Below are positions 1 through 4,891 of a stretch of DNA of 5,060 nt, in pieces. Each line of letters begins with the position of its first letter. Within the stretch, counting starts at the first letter, position 1. Origin of the DNA: JACCQS01 sp050999295 (GTDB taxonomy: Bacteria; Actinomycetota; Actinomycetes; Mycobacteriales; Geodermatophilaceae); NCBI GenBank assembly GCA_050999295.1, contig JBPCPI010000070.1, positions 1 to 5,060 on the forward strand, in the 5' to 3' direction. The notes beneath the pieces were generated by a model. The model ran no database searches, was not told where the DNA came from, and saw only the letters and a list, made by a program, of their open reading frames with translations. Both the position numbers and the translations under genes were made by a program.

Positions 1-606
1 GACGAGGCCTACGCCCGGTTCGAGCAGCAGTTCCGCGAACAGCCCGAACTGGTGGCCAACACTCCCTCCGACGCCCTGCCGGCCTCGTTCCGGGTCCAAC
101 TTGTCAATCCCGAGCGGTATCCGGTCATCAACGAGGCCTTCGCGGGCATGGAAGGGGTGGATGAGGTCAAGGACGAGGGTGACTTCCTCGACCGCCTGTT
201 CGGACTGCTCAACGGGATGCGCAACGCGACCATCGCCGTGGCCATCGTGCAGGCATTGGCCGCGTTGTTGCTGATCTCCAACACGATCCAGCTCGCGGCC
301 TTCAACCGGCGTACGGAGACCTCGATCATGCGGCTCGTGGGCGCCTCCCGGTGGTACACGCAGCTGCCGTTCATCCTCGAAGCCGCGCTGGCCGGGCTGC
401 TCGGTGCGATCCTGGCTTTCGGCGGACTGGCGCTGACCAAGGTGCTCTTCGTCGACCGCACACTTGCCGGACCGATCAAATCCGGCATCATCCCGCCGAT
501 CGAGTGGAGTTCCATCCTCACGATCAGTCCGCTGATCGCGCTGGCCGGCGTGGGCCTGGCCGGCATCGCCGCGTACGTCACGCTGCGTCTCTACGTACGC
601 CTGTAA
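1..606 (+). CDS. ftsX: Cell division protein FtsX, C-terminal part (5' end outside window)
   Basis: FtsX is the membrane subunit of the FtsEX complex, an ABC-transporter-like machine that controls peptidoglycan hydrolases at the division septum. The reading frame is open from the first base, so the start codon and the first membrane helix lie upstream; 201 residues are visible. The first ~75 belong to the extracellular domain, including a stretch typical of actinobacterial FtsX (ELVANTPSDALPASFRV, about residues 16-32). Three hydrophobic segments follow at about residues 77-101, 122-150 and 172-196. Between the first two lies the conserved cytoplasmic FNRRTETSIMRLVGAS segment, typical of FtsX/MacB-type permeases. 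The order ftsX then smpB matches the ftsE-ftsX-smpB order known in mycobacteria, so ftsE is expected just upstream. The TAA stop is at 604-606. Identification is confident; only the N-terminus is unknown. Confidence 0.96.
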   Translation, partial: DEAYARFEQQFREQPELVANTPSDALPASFRVQLVNPERYPVINEAFAGMEGVDEVKDEGDFLDRLFGLLNGMRNATIAVAIVQALAALLLISNTIQLAAFNRRTETSIMRLVGASRWYTQLPFILEAALAGLLGAILAFGGLALTKVLFVDRTLAGPIKSGIIPPIEWSSILTISPLIALAGVGLAGIAAYVTLRLYVRL

Positions 607-621
607 CGGCCCGTTTCCAAC

Positions 622-674
622 CGAGTGAAGGACGCCTTGTGCCAATAGGTTCGATACAAGGCGTCCTTCACTCG
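622..674. repeat. Perfect 19-bp inverted repeat between ftsX and smpB
   Basis: The arms are cgagtgaaggacgccttgt (622-640) and its exact reverse complement (656-674), separated by a 15-base loop. Pairing stops cleanly on both sides. Each arm carries its own small near-palindrome (AAGG-acg-CCTT). In RNA this would form a very stable hairpin 16 bases before the smpB start codon and 15 bases after the ftsX stop. No T-run follows on either side, so it is not a classical Rho-independent terminator. In high-GC actinomycetes, T-less hairpins can still terminate transcription. It could also be a copy of a dispersed intergenic palindrome. The repeat itself is certain; its function is inference. Confidence 0.9.
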
Positions 675-690
675 AATCCGGGGTGGGGTC

Positions 691-1167
691 ATGCCTCGTG
701 AATCCGGTCGCAAGTTGATCGCGCAGAACCGCAAGGCGCGGCATGACTACTCCATTGTGGACACCTACGAGGCGGGCATGGTGCTCGTCGGCACCGAGGT
801 CAAGTCGCTGCGCCTGGGCCGGGCGTCCCTCGTGGACGGGTACGCAACGATCGATGACGGCGAGATATGGCTCCGCGGCGTACACATCCCGGAGTACACC
901 GAGGGCACCTGGACCAACCACGAGCCGCGGCGCAACCGCAAACTGCTGCTGCATCGCGAGGAGATCGCCAAGCTGATCGGCAAGACCCAGGAGGGCGGGG
1001 CCACGCTCATCCCGCTGGAGATGTACTTCAACGACGGCAAGGTGAAGGTCACTCTTGCGTTGGCCAAGGGGAAGAAGGCCTACGACAAGCGCCGCGACCT
1101 CGCCGACCGCGACGCTGCGCGCGAGATGGCCCGCGAGTTCGGTCGTCGCCGCAAAGGCCGTACGTGA
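691..1167 (+). CDS. smpB: SsrA-binding protein SmpB
   Basis: SmpB binds the tRNA-like domain of tmRNA and brings it into the empty A site of ribosomes stalled on mRNA without a stop codon, starting trans-translation. The 158 residues match the usual family length of about 150-160. Family hallmarks in order are NRKARHDYSI (13-22), the OB-fold signature GTEVKSLR (34-41) with SLVDGYA (46-52), HEPRRNRKLLLHR (77-89), and GKKAYDKR (127-134). The last leads into the basic C-terminal tail that occupies the mRNA channel. The ATG is preceded by a G-rich stretch (GGGGTGGGG, 680-688), a weak Shine-Dalgarno sequence close to the start. The gene sits directly downstream of a strong hairpin. Its stop overlaps the GTG of the amidohydrolase gene. 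Its RNA partner ssrA begins about 3.6 kb downstream. Confidence 0.98.
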   Translation: MPRESGRKLIAQNRKARHDYSIVDTYEAGMVLVGTEVKSLRLGRASLVDGYATIDDGEIWLRGVHIPEYTEGTWTNHEPRRNRKLLLHREEIAKLIGKTQEGGATLIPLEMYFNDGKVKVTLALAKGKKAYDKRRDLADRDAAREMAREFGRRRKGRT

Positions 1168-2096
1168 GCAGTCCCTGGCGGTTTGCTGGCACACCGCCAG
1201 GGGTGCGCACCGGGGCGCCGACGTCCGACGAAGAAGTCCCGGCCTATTGGACTGCGCTCGGCCTGCCCGGACTGATCGACAGCCATGTCCACTTCCTGCC
1301 CGATGCCATGCAGCGAAAGGTCTGGTCCTACTTCGACGAGGCGCAGCGGCACTACGGCGCCGGTTGGCCGGTCCACTATCGGATGCCGGTCGAGCAGCGT
1401 CTGGACATCCTCACGGCGCTGGGCGTACGGGCGTTCCCGACTCTGCCCTACCCGCACAAGCCGGGAATGGCATCCTGGCTCAACGAATGGTCGGCTGATT
1501 TCGCCGAACGCGACCCGCGCATCCTGCGTTCGGCGACCTTTTACCCCGAACCCGGCGTCGAGTCCTACGTACGACATGCGGTCGAGGACGGGGTCCGGGT
1601 GTTCAAGATGCACGTCCAGGTCGGTGGCTACGACCCCCGCGACGCACTGCTGGATCCGGTCTGGGATCTCCTGGCCGAGGTCGGCATCCCGACCGTCACG
1701 CACTGTGGCTCGCGGCCCATTCCCGGGTCGTTCACCGGTCCCGATCCCATTGCCGAGGTACTGCGCAGGCATCCGCGACTGTGTTTGGTGATCGCGCACA
1801 TGGGGATGCACGAGTACGCGGCGCATCTCGATCTCGCCGAGTCCCATGAGCGGGTCTATCTCGACACCACAATGTTCGCGACGGCCTTCACTGAGGCGTT
1901 CGCGCCGTTCGACCGGGCACTGGTGCCGCGGCTAGGAGATCTGGGCGATCGGATCCTGCTCGGCACCGATTTCCCGTCCATCCCGTACCCGTACGCGACG
2001 CAGCTGGCCGCGCTGCACGAGCTGGGCCTCGGCGAGGACTGGCTGCGAGGCGTGCTGTGGCACAACGCCGCAGCCCTGTACGGCATCACCTCCTGA
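1164..2096 (+). CDS. Metal-dependent amidohydrolase (amidohydrolase-2, ACMSD-like TIM barrel)
   Basis: This is a hydrolase or decarboxylase of the amidohydrolase superfamily, substrate unknown. With the GTG start at 1164 it has 310 residues, near the usual ~300 for amidohydrolase-2 proteins. Expected metal-site residues appear in order: H41 and H43 in DSHVH, K148 (FKMHVQVGG; possible fourth-strand ligand or carbamylated lysine, inferred), H180 (VTHCGS), H212 (IAHMGMHEY) and D269 (LLGTDFPS). The C-terminal WHNAAALYG is typical of the family. There is no signal peptide, so it is probably cytosolic. The frame is open upstream to 867, but that part is the shadow of smpB. The GTG at 1164 is preferred because it overlaps the smpB TGA as GTGA, with AAAGG 6 bases upstream, suggesting translational coupling. 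A link between smpB and this enzyme is not obvious; co-transcription may be the only connection. Confidence 0.9.
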   Translation: MSSPWRFAGTPPGVRTGAPTSDEEVPAYWTALGLPGLIDSHVHFLPDAMQRKVWSYFDEAQRHYGAGWPVHYRMPVEQRLDILTALGVRAFPTLPYPHKPGMASWLNEWSADFAERDPRILRSATFYPEPGVESYVRHAVEDGVRVFKMHVQVGGYDPRDALLDPVWDLLAEVGIPTVTHCGSRPIPGSFTGPDPIAEVLRRHPRLCLVIAHMGMHEYAAHLDLAESHERVYLDTTMFATAFTEAFAPFDRALVPRLGDLGDRILLGTDFPSIPYPYATQLAALHELGLGEDWLRGVLWHNAAALYGITS

Positions 2097-2110
2097 GCCG
2101 GCCATTCGCG

Positions 2111-2180
2111 GTGATCTTGACCTTATGGTGGGTTTGAGGCACCTCCGCACGGCGTGTCGCCGCAATAAGGTCAAGATCAC
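2111..2180. repeat. Perfect 16-bp inverted repeat with nested hairpin upstream of dksA-like gene
   Basis: The arms gtgatcttgaccttat (2111-2126) and its exact reverse complement (2165-2180) flank a 38-base interior. Inside lies a second small stem, cggcg (2150-2154) with cgccg (2158-2162) around a tgt loop. The element takes up 70 of the 87 bases between the amidohydrolase stop and the next ATG, and the right arm ends 3 bases before that ATG. The arms are AT-richer than their surroundings. No T-run follows. It may terminate the smpB-amidohydrolase transcript, be a dispersed REP- or MITE-like element, or serve as a dyad protein-binding site. The structure is certain and its role is not. Confidence 0.9.
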
Positions 2181-2183
2181 GAC

Positions 2184-2555
2184 ATGAGCCTGCCCAGCGA
2201 CTTGACCTCCGCGCAGCAGAAGACCTTGCGTGCGCGAGTGCTGGAGGCCGCCGACCGCGCCCGCACCGACCTCGCGGCGCTGCGGGCCGACTTCGCGGCC
2301 ATCGTGGCTGCCTCCGCGCAGTCCAATGCTGACGACGAGCACGACCCAGAGGGCGCCACCATCGCCTTCGAGCGCGCCCAGGTGCGCTCGCTCATCGAGC
2401 GGGCGCTGGCCAGCGAGTCCGCGGCGGCGCAGGCGTTGGCCCGCTGGGAGTCGGGCACGTACGGGCGCTGTGAAATCTGTGCCGCTGCGATCGGGTACGA
2501 GCGGCTCCTCGCCCGCCCCGCCACAACCCGCTGCATCGAGCACGCCGCTGCATGA
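2184..2555 (+). CDS. DksA/TraR-family zinc-finger protein
   Basis: Proteins of this family enter the secondary channel of RNA polymerase and adjust transcription, in proteobacteria together with ppGpp; the role of the actinobacterial members is much less clear. The 123 residues fit the short actinobacterial forms. Residues ~8-45 and ~58-90 are alanine-rich, heptad-like helices expected to form a coiled-coil hairpin. Its tip is acidic (DDEHDPEGAT, 50-59), where canonical DksA carries its DxxDxA motif. The C-terminal finger has C96-x2-C99 and C117-x2-H120, so a histidine replaces the usual last cysteine and Zn binding would be CCCH. The ATG follows the inverted repeat by only 3 bases. The only Shine-Dalgarno-like bases (AAGG, 2167-2170) lie inside its right arm and rather far away. 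A TTG at 2202 is an alternative start. Family assignment is confident; regulation of polymerase is inferred. Confidence 0.88.
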   Translation: MSLPSDLTSAQQKTLRARVLEAADRARTDLAALRADFAAIVAASAQSNADDEHDPEGATIAFERAQVRSLIERALASESAAAQALARWESGTYGRCEICAAAIGYERLLARPATTRCIEHAAA

Positions 2556-2645
2556 CCGAAATCCGCTCGACGCGCTGCCGTCGGCCACTTTACGGTGCCA
2601 TTCCGTGGCTGCGCTGACCAGCGTCGACGACGCACTCTTCTACGC

Positions 2646-2652
2646 GGAGGAG
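2646..2652 (+). promoter_or_regulatory. Strong ribosome binding site fixing the GNAT start
   Basis: The sequence GGAGGAG is the best Shine-Dalgarno match in the window and ends 2 bases before the ATG at 2655 (its GGAGG core ends 4 bases before it). It decides for this ATG over the in-frame GTG at 2595, whose extension would be an arginine-rich, uncharacteristic 20-residue leader. The rest of the 2556-2654 gap shows no convincing promoter or terminator. Confidence 0.75.
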
Positions 2653-2654
2653 CA

Positions 2655-3659
2655 ATGAGTGGCGCCCATCCGTCAACAGAACTGAGCTGGCGGCCGCTGG
2701 GGCGTGCGGACGCCGCTGCGCTGACCGGGCTGATGGCAGCCGCCGAGGCAGTCGACCAGAGCGACGAGAACTACGACGAGGACGACGTTGTCGAGCAGTT
2801 CCTGAACGGTCTGATCGATCTCGATGCGGACACCCGGCTGGTCTGGGACGGCGAGCAGTTGATCGGTTACGCCTTGCTGTTCGGGCAGCGCCGGGTGCGG
2901 GAGGTCCATTCGGTCTGGCTGTCGGGCACAGTTCATCCCCAACACCGTCGTCGCGGGCTCGGTCGGCAACTCTTGCGGTGGCAGCTCGAGCGCGGCGGAG
3001 AACTGCACGCCGAACGACACCCCAGTGTCCCGGCGAATCTCATGGTCGGGGTCTCGGAAGCCAACGCCGGGCTCGCCGCGCTGGCCCGGTCGGAGGGACT
3101 CGAGGAACTGCGGTTCTGGTTCGACATGGTTCGCTCGCTGGAGGACCCGGATCCGCCGTTCCCCGAGGTCCGGTCAGTGCATGGCGTGCGGATCGAGCCG
3201 TACGACAGCGTCCGTGACGAGGAGATCCGTCAGGCGCATAACGTCGCCTTCCATGGCCACTTCGGATCCACCGAGCGCGATCCCGAGGAGTGGAAGGGCT
3301 ACTTCACCGGCTCGCGGGCGTTCCGTCCGGACTTGTCCCTGCTGGCGGTCGGGGACGACCGCGCCGAGATCGCCGGATACCTGCTTGCCTACATCTTCGA
3401 GGCCGATGTCATGGCCAATGGCCGTCGGGAGGTTTACCTCGGCCAACTCGGCACGATGCCGGACTTCCGTGGCCGCGGGGTCGGATCAGCGCTGTTGGCG
3501 ACCGCCTTGGCACAGTGGTCGGCGGCCGGACACCAGGCGGCCCTCCTCGGGGTCGATACGGCGAACGGCACCGGCGCCCTGGGCCTCTACGAGCGCGCCG
3601 GATACCGGGTGCACAAGCGCTCGACGAGCTGGGGTCGGAGTCTGCCCGCTCAGACCTGA
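2655..3659 (+). CDS. Tandem GNAT-family N-acetyltransferase
   Basis: GNAT enzymes transfer an acetyl group from acetyl-CoA to an amine; the acceptor here cannot be read from the sequence. The 334 residues contain two GNAT units. The N-terminal one (~10-165) carries the acetyl-CoA loop R98-x-x-G101-x-G103 within HPQHRRRGLGRQLL. The C-terminal one (~178-330) carries R272-x-x-G275-x-G277 within GTMPDFRGRGVGSALL. It ends with the usual ALGLYERAGYRV (308-319), equivalent to motif B. Both loops look intact, so both domains may bind acetyl-CoA. The two-domain layout and length resemble mycothiol synthase (MshD) and related tandem acetyltransferases of actinomycetes, but I see nothing that proves mycothiol synthesis. 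The gene has its own strong ribosome binding site and is followed after 34 bases by the SnoaL-like gene. Confidence 0.9.
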   Translation: MSGAHPSTELSWRPLGRADAAALTGLMAAAEAVDQSDENYDEDDVVEQFLNGLIDLDADTRLVWDGEQLIGYALLFGQRRVREVHSVWLSGTVHPQHRRRGLGRQLLRWQLERGGELHAERHPSVPANLMVGVSEANAGLAALARSEGLEELRFWFDMVRSLEDPDPPFPEVRSVHGVRIEPYDSVRDEEIRQAHNVAFHGHFGSTERDPEEWKGYFTGSRAFRPDLSLLAVGDDRAEIAGYLLAYIFEADVMANGRREVYLGQLGTMPDFRGRGVGSALLATALAQWSAAGHQAALLGVDTANGTGALGLYERAGYRVHKRSTSWGRSLPAQT

Positions 3660-3693
3660 GGCCTGGGATGTCGGCAGCTGGTCCTACGGTCTG
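3651..3693 (+). other. Possible weak hairpin across GNAT stop and next start
   Basis: The bases cagacc (3651-3656) pair with ggtctg (3688-3693), with a further 3-bp agg/cct pairing inside (3659-3661 with 3683-3685) after a small internal loop. The left arm touches the GNAT stop and the right arm ends exactly before the GTG start at 3694. It might tie translation of the second gene to passage of ribosomes through the first. Stability is modest and chance is a real alternative. Confidence 0.25.
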
Positions 3694-4071
3694 GTGGTGG
3701 ACGAGACCAGACAGCTGATCGAGCGATTCTTCGCCGCGCTGGACAGCCGAGACTGGGACGGGCTTACCAAGGTGCTGCATCCTGAGGTGGTCTACGAGAT
3801 ACCGCAGAGCCGGGAGCGGATCCGGGGCCGGGACGCCTCCGTGCAGTTCAACCGCGAGTACCCCGGCGATTGGCATGTGATGCCGACCTCGATCTTGGTC
3901 GACGGTGCGGACGGGGTCGGGCGTTTCCAGTGGCGGGTTGGGGACGCGCCGATCGAGGAGGCCTTCGTGTTCTTCGGCGTCCGGGACGGCTTGTTGGCCA
4001 GCGTCACCGACTTCTGGCCCGAGCCCTACGACCCGCCGACCGGTCGTGAGCACCTGGCCGAGCGTTGGTGA
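3694..4071 (+). CDS. SnoaL/NTF2-like domain protein
   Basis: This is a small protein with the cone-shaped SnoaL-like fold of the NTF2 superfamily. The family includes polyketide cyclases, ketosteroid isomerases and many ligand-binding proteins of unknown role. From GTG 3694 it has 125 residues, a single-domain length. The opening helix pattern RQLIERFFAALDSRDWDGL (6-24) followed by LHPEVVYEIP (28-37) is the family signature. The closing strands are FQWRV (78-82), AFVFFGVRDGLLASVTDFW (90-108). The start is uncertain: GTG codons at 3694 and 3697 are both possible, there is no clear Shine-Dalgarno sequence, and no in-frame ATG fits. The gene lies 34 bases after the GNAT gene and its TGA overlaps the GTG of the NYN gene, so the three genes probably form one transcription unit. 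Catalytic function cannot be predicted. Confidence 0.82.
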   Translation: MVDETRQLIERFFAALDSRDWDGLTKVLHPEVVYEIPQSRERIRGRDASVQFNREYPGDWHVMPTSILVDGADGVGRFQWRVGDAPIEEAFVFFGVRDGLLASVTDFWPEPYDPPTGREHLAERW

Positions 4072-4508
4072 CCGACTCCGGTGCCTCCGGCACGGCGACC
4101 GTGCTGGTGGTCGACATGGCCAACGTCCTCGGGTCGGTGCCCGACGGGTGGTGGCGGGATCGAGCCGGGGCCAGCGAGCGGCTGATGAGCGGGCTGGGCG
4201 GGTTGTCCGGCCGTACGGTCACCGGCCCGGACGGGCGCACTATCCGGCTGGCGCGCATCATGGCGGTCCTCGAGGGCAGGGCAAACCTGGCAACGGACCC
4301 GACCGTCGGCCTGACCGAAGGTCTGCTGGACATCGTTCGGGCGCCCGGTTCCGGGGATGACGAGATCACCGATCTCGTCGCCGGACTGACCGCTGCCGGC
4401 GATGATGTGCTGGTCGTAACCGCCGATCGCGACCTGCGAACTCGGTTGCCCGCTCGGGCGTCGACAACCGGCCCGGGCTGGCTGAACAAACTGCTCAGGC
4501 GTGGGTGA
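4068..4508 (+). CDS. NYN/PIN-like domain protein, putative ribonuclease (YacP-like)
   Basis: NYN domains belong to the PIN-like nuclease fold, in which clustered acidic residues bind metal ions for RNA cleavage. The 146-residue product starts with a hydrophobic strand and D16-x-x-N19 (VLVVDMANVLGSVPDGWWRD, residues 12-31), the usual first metal-site strand of NYN proteins. It continues with G96-D97-D98-E99 before a helix and T118-A-D120-R-D122 after a strand, matching the second and third acidic positions. The PDGWWRDR stretch is, from memory, common in uncharacterised actinobacterial relatives. No membrane segment or signal peptide is seen. GTG 4068 overlaps the previous TGA as GTGA; TTG 4065 is possible but less likely. 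The gene lies about 285 bases before ssrA. It could be an active endoribonuclease or a binding protein with a worn active site. Family call is moderate; activity is inferred. Confidence 0.65.
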   Translation: MTDSGASGTATVLVVDMANVLGSVPDGWWRDRAGASERLMSGLGGLSGRTVTGPDGRTIRLARIMAVLEGRANLATDPTVGLTEGLLDIVRAPGSGDDEITDLVAGLTAAGDDVLVVTADRDLRTRLPARASTTGPGWLNKLLRRG

Positions 4509-4512
4509 GCAG
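4484..4512 (-). terminator. Rho-independent-like terminator for the small membrane protein gene
   Basis: The arms ctgctca (4491-4497) and tgagcag (4506-4512) form a perfect 7-bp stem with an 8-base loop. Read on the minus strand, the stem is followed by TTTGTTC (4490-4484), a short T-rich tail. It begins 13 bases after the stop of the minus-strand gene at 4526. On the plus strand the same stem covers the stop codon of the NYN gene but lacks a T-run. The T-tract is short, so confidence is moderate. Confidence 0.5.
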
Positions 4513-4525
4513 GACTGCGATATCT

Positions 4526-4684
4526 CTACAGCGCGTCGAACGTCTGGATGACGAAGACCAGTACGAACAGCAGCAGGCCCAACGGGAGCAGGTTCAGGCG
4601 GTTGCCGCCCCTCTTCGGAGCGAACGCCGCCAGGGCGAAGCAGGCGGCGGAGGCGAGGAACAGGATGAGATAGATGGCAGTCAT
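4526..4684 (-). CDS. Small two-helix membrane protein of unknown function
   Basis: I do not recognise this protein. It has 52 residues. Residues 2-22 (from TAIYLILFLA to AAFA) form one hydrophobic helix and residues 32-49 (LLPLGLLLFVLVFVIQTF) a second. The linker PKRGGNRLN is positively charged, so by the positive-inside rule the loop faces the cytoplasm and both ends face outward. The hydrophobic pattern, codon choice rich in third-position C and G, ATG start and clean TAG stop make it a credible gene despite its size. Upstream of the ATG, AGGG (7 bases away) could act as a ribosome binding site. The same bases belong to a TAGGGT box placed for leaderless transcription. It converges on the NYN gene with a 17-base gap and diverges from ssrA. 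It is too short for many gene finders. Confidence 0.7.
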   Translation of the reverse strand: MTAIYLILFLASAACFALAAFAPKRGGNRLNLLPLGLLLFVLVFVIQTFDAL

Positions 4685-4690
4685 GGCCGA

Positions 4691-4696
4691 ACCCTA
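4691..4696 (-). promoter_or_regulatory. Candidate -10 box (TAGGGT) for leaderless small-protein mRNA
   Basis: On the minus strand TAGGGT fits the actinobacterial TANNNT -10 pattern. Its last base lies at -7 relative to the A of the ATG at 4684, so transcription could start on the start codon itself. No good -35 box is seen 17-18 bases upstream (CCGTTC). The bases AGGG may instead serve as a Shine-Dalgarno sequence. Confidence 0.4.
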
Positions 4697-4770
4697 GCCT
4701 CGGGAGGGCCCGCGAACGGCGTAGCGACGTACCGGTTCGAAATCCGGAATGCTCACGGGCATCGGCACGT

Positions 4771-4776
4771 TAGGGT
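4771..4776 (+). promoter_or_regulatory. Candidate -10 box (TAGGGT) of ssrA
   Basis: TAGGGT matches the TANNNT -10 pattern and predicts a transcription start near 4783. That leaves a leader of about 11 bases, to be removed by RNase P at the mature 5' end (4794). The -35 region (around 4747-4753) is poor, as is common for actinobacterial promoters that rely on the -10 box. The assignment rests on position and the short motif only. Confidence 0.4.
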
Positions 4777-4840
4777 GAGTGCACAACTACACAGGGGGTG
4801 AATGGTCTCGACTTCGTTCGTCGAGGCAGGGGAAGCGGGC

Positions 4841-4878
4841 CGAGGAAGGCAACGATGACCTCGTAAACCATGCGTTGC
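4841..4878 (+). other. tmRNA pseudoknot 1
   Basis: Two interleaved stems form an H-type pseudoknot: cgagg (4841-4845) with cctcg (4859-4863), and gcaacg (4849-4854) with cgttgc (4873-4878). It lies 13 bases before the resume codon. This is where PK1 is found in known tmRNAs, in which it helps set the correct resume frame. Confidence 0.85.
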
Positions 4879-4891
4879 AACAAAATCAAGC

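Noticed and set aside
867..1163. In-frame upstream extension of the amidohydrolase
   Set aside because: It lies wholly inside smpB in another frame, and its translation is low-complexity and unlike any amidohydrolase; GTG 1164 gives the normal family length.
1080..1847. Long minus-strand frame of 255 codons
   Set aside because: It is antisense to smpB and the amidohydrolase, which both have clear family motifs; such frames are expected in high-GC DNA.
2117..2145. TTGACC as a -35 box for the DksA-like gene
   Set aside because: No TANNNT -10 box lies 16-18 bases downstream (CACCTC at 2140-2145), and the motif is part of the inverted repeat arm.
2116..2208. Short direct repeat CTTGACCT at 2116-2123 and 2201-2208, as a possible operator pair or target-site duplication
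   Set aside because: Eight bases only, one copy inside coding sequence, no matching flanks; chance is sufficient.
3025..3693. In-frame upstream extension of the SnoaL-like protein
   Set aside because: It is an arginine- and serine-rich shadow of the GNAT gene; the recognisable domain starts at about 3697.
4731..4748. T-arm-like sequence (GGTTCGAAATCC) upstream of ssrA, suggesting a tRNA gene
   Set aside because: The loop would have 8 bases with only a 4-bp CCGG stem, and no acceptor, D or anticodon arms can be formed around it.
4505..4801. Plus-strand frame of 98 codons overlapping the start of ssrA
   Set aside because: Its product is glutamine- and arginine-rich without recognisable features, has no ribosome binding site, runs into tmRNA, and is antisense to the much more convincing membrane protein at 4526-4684.
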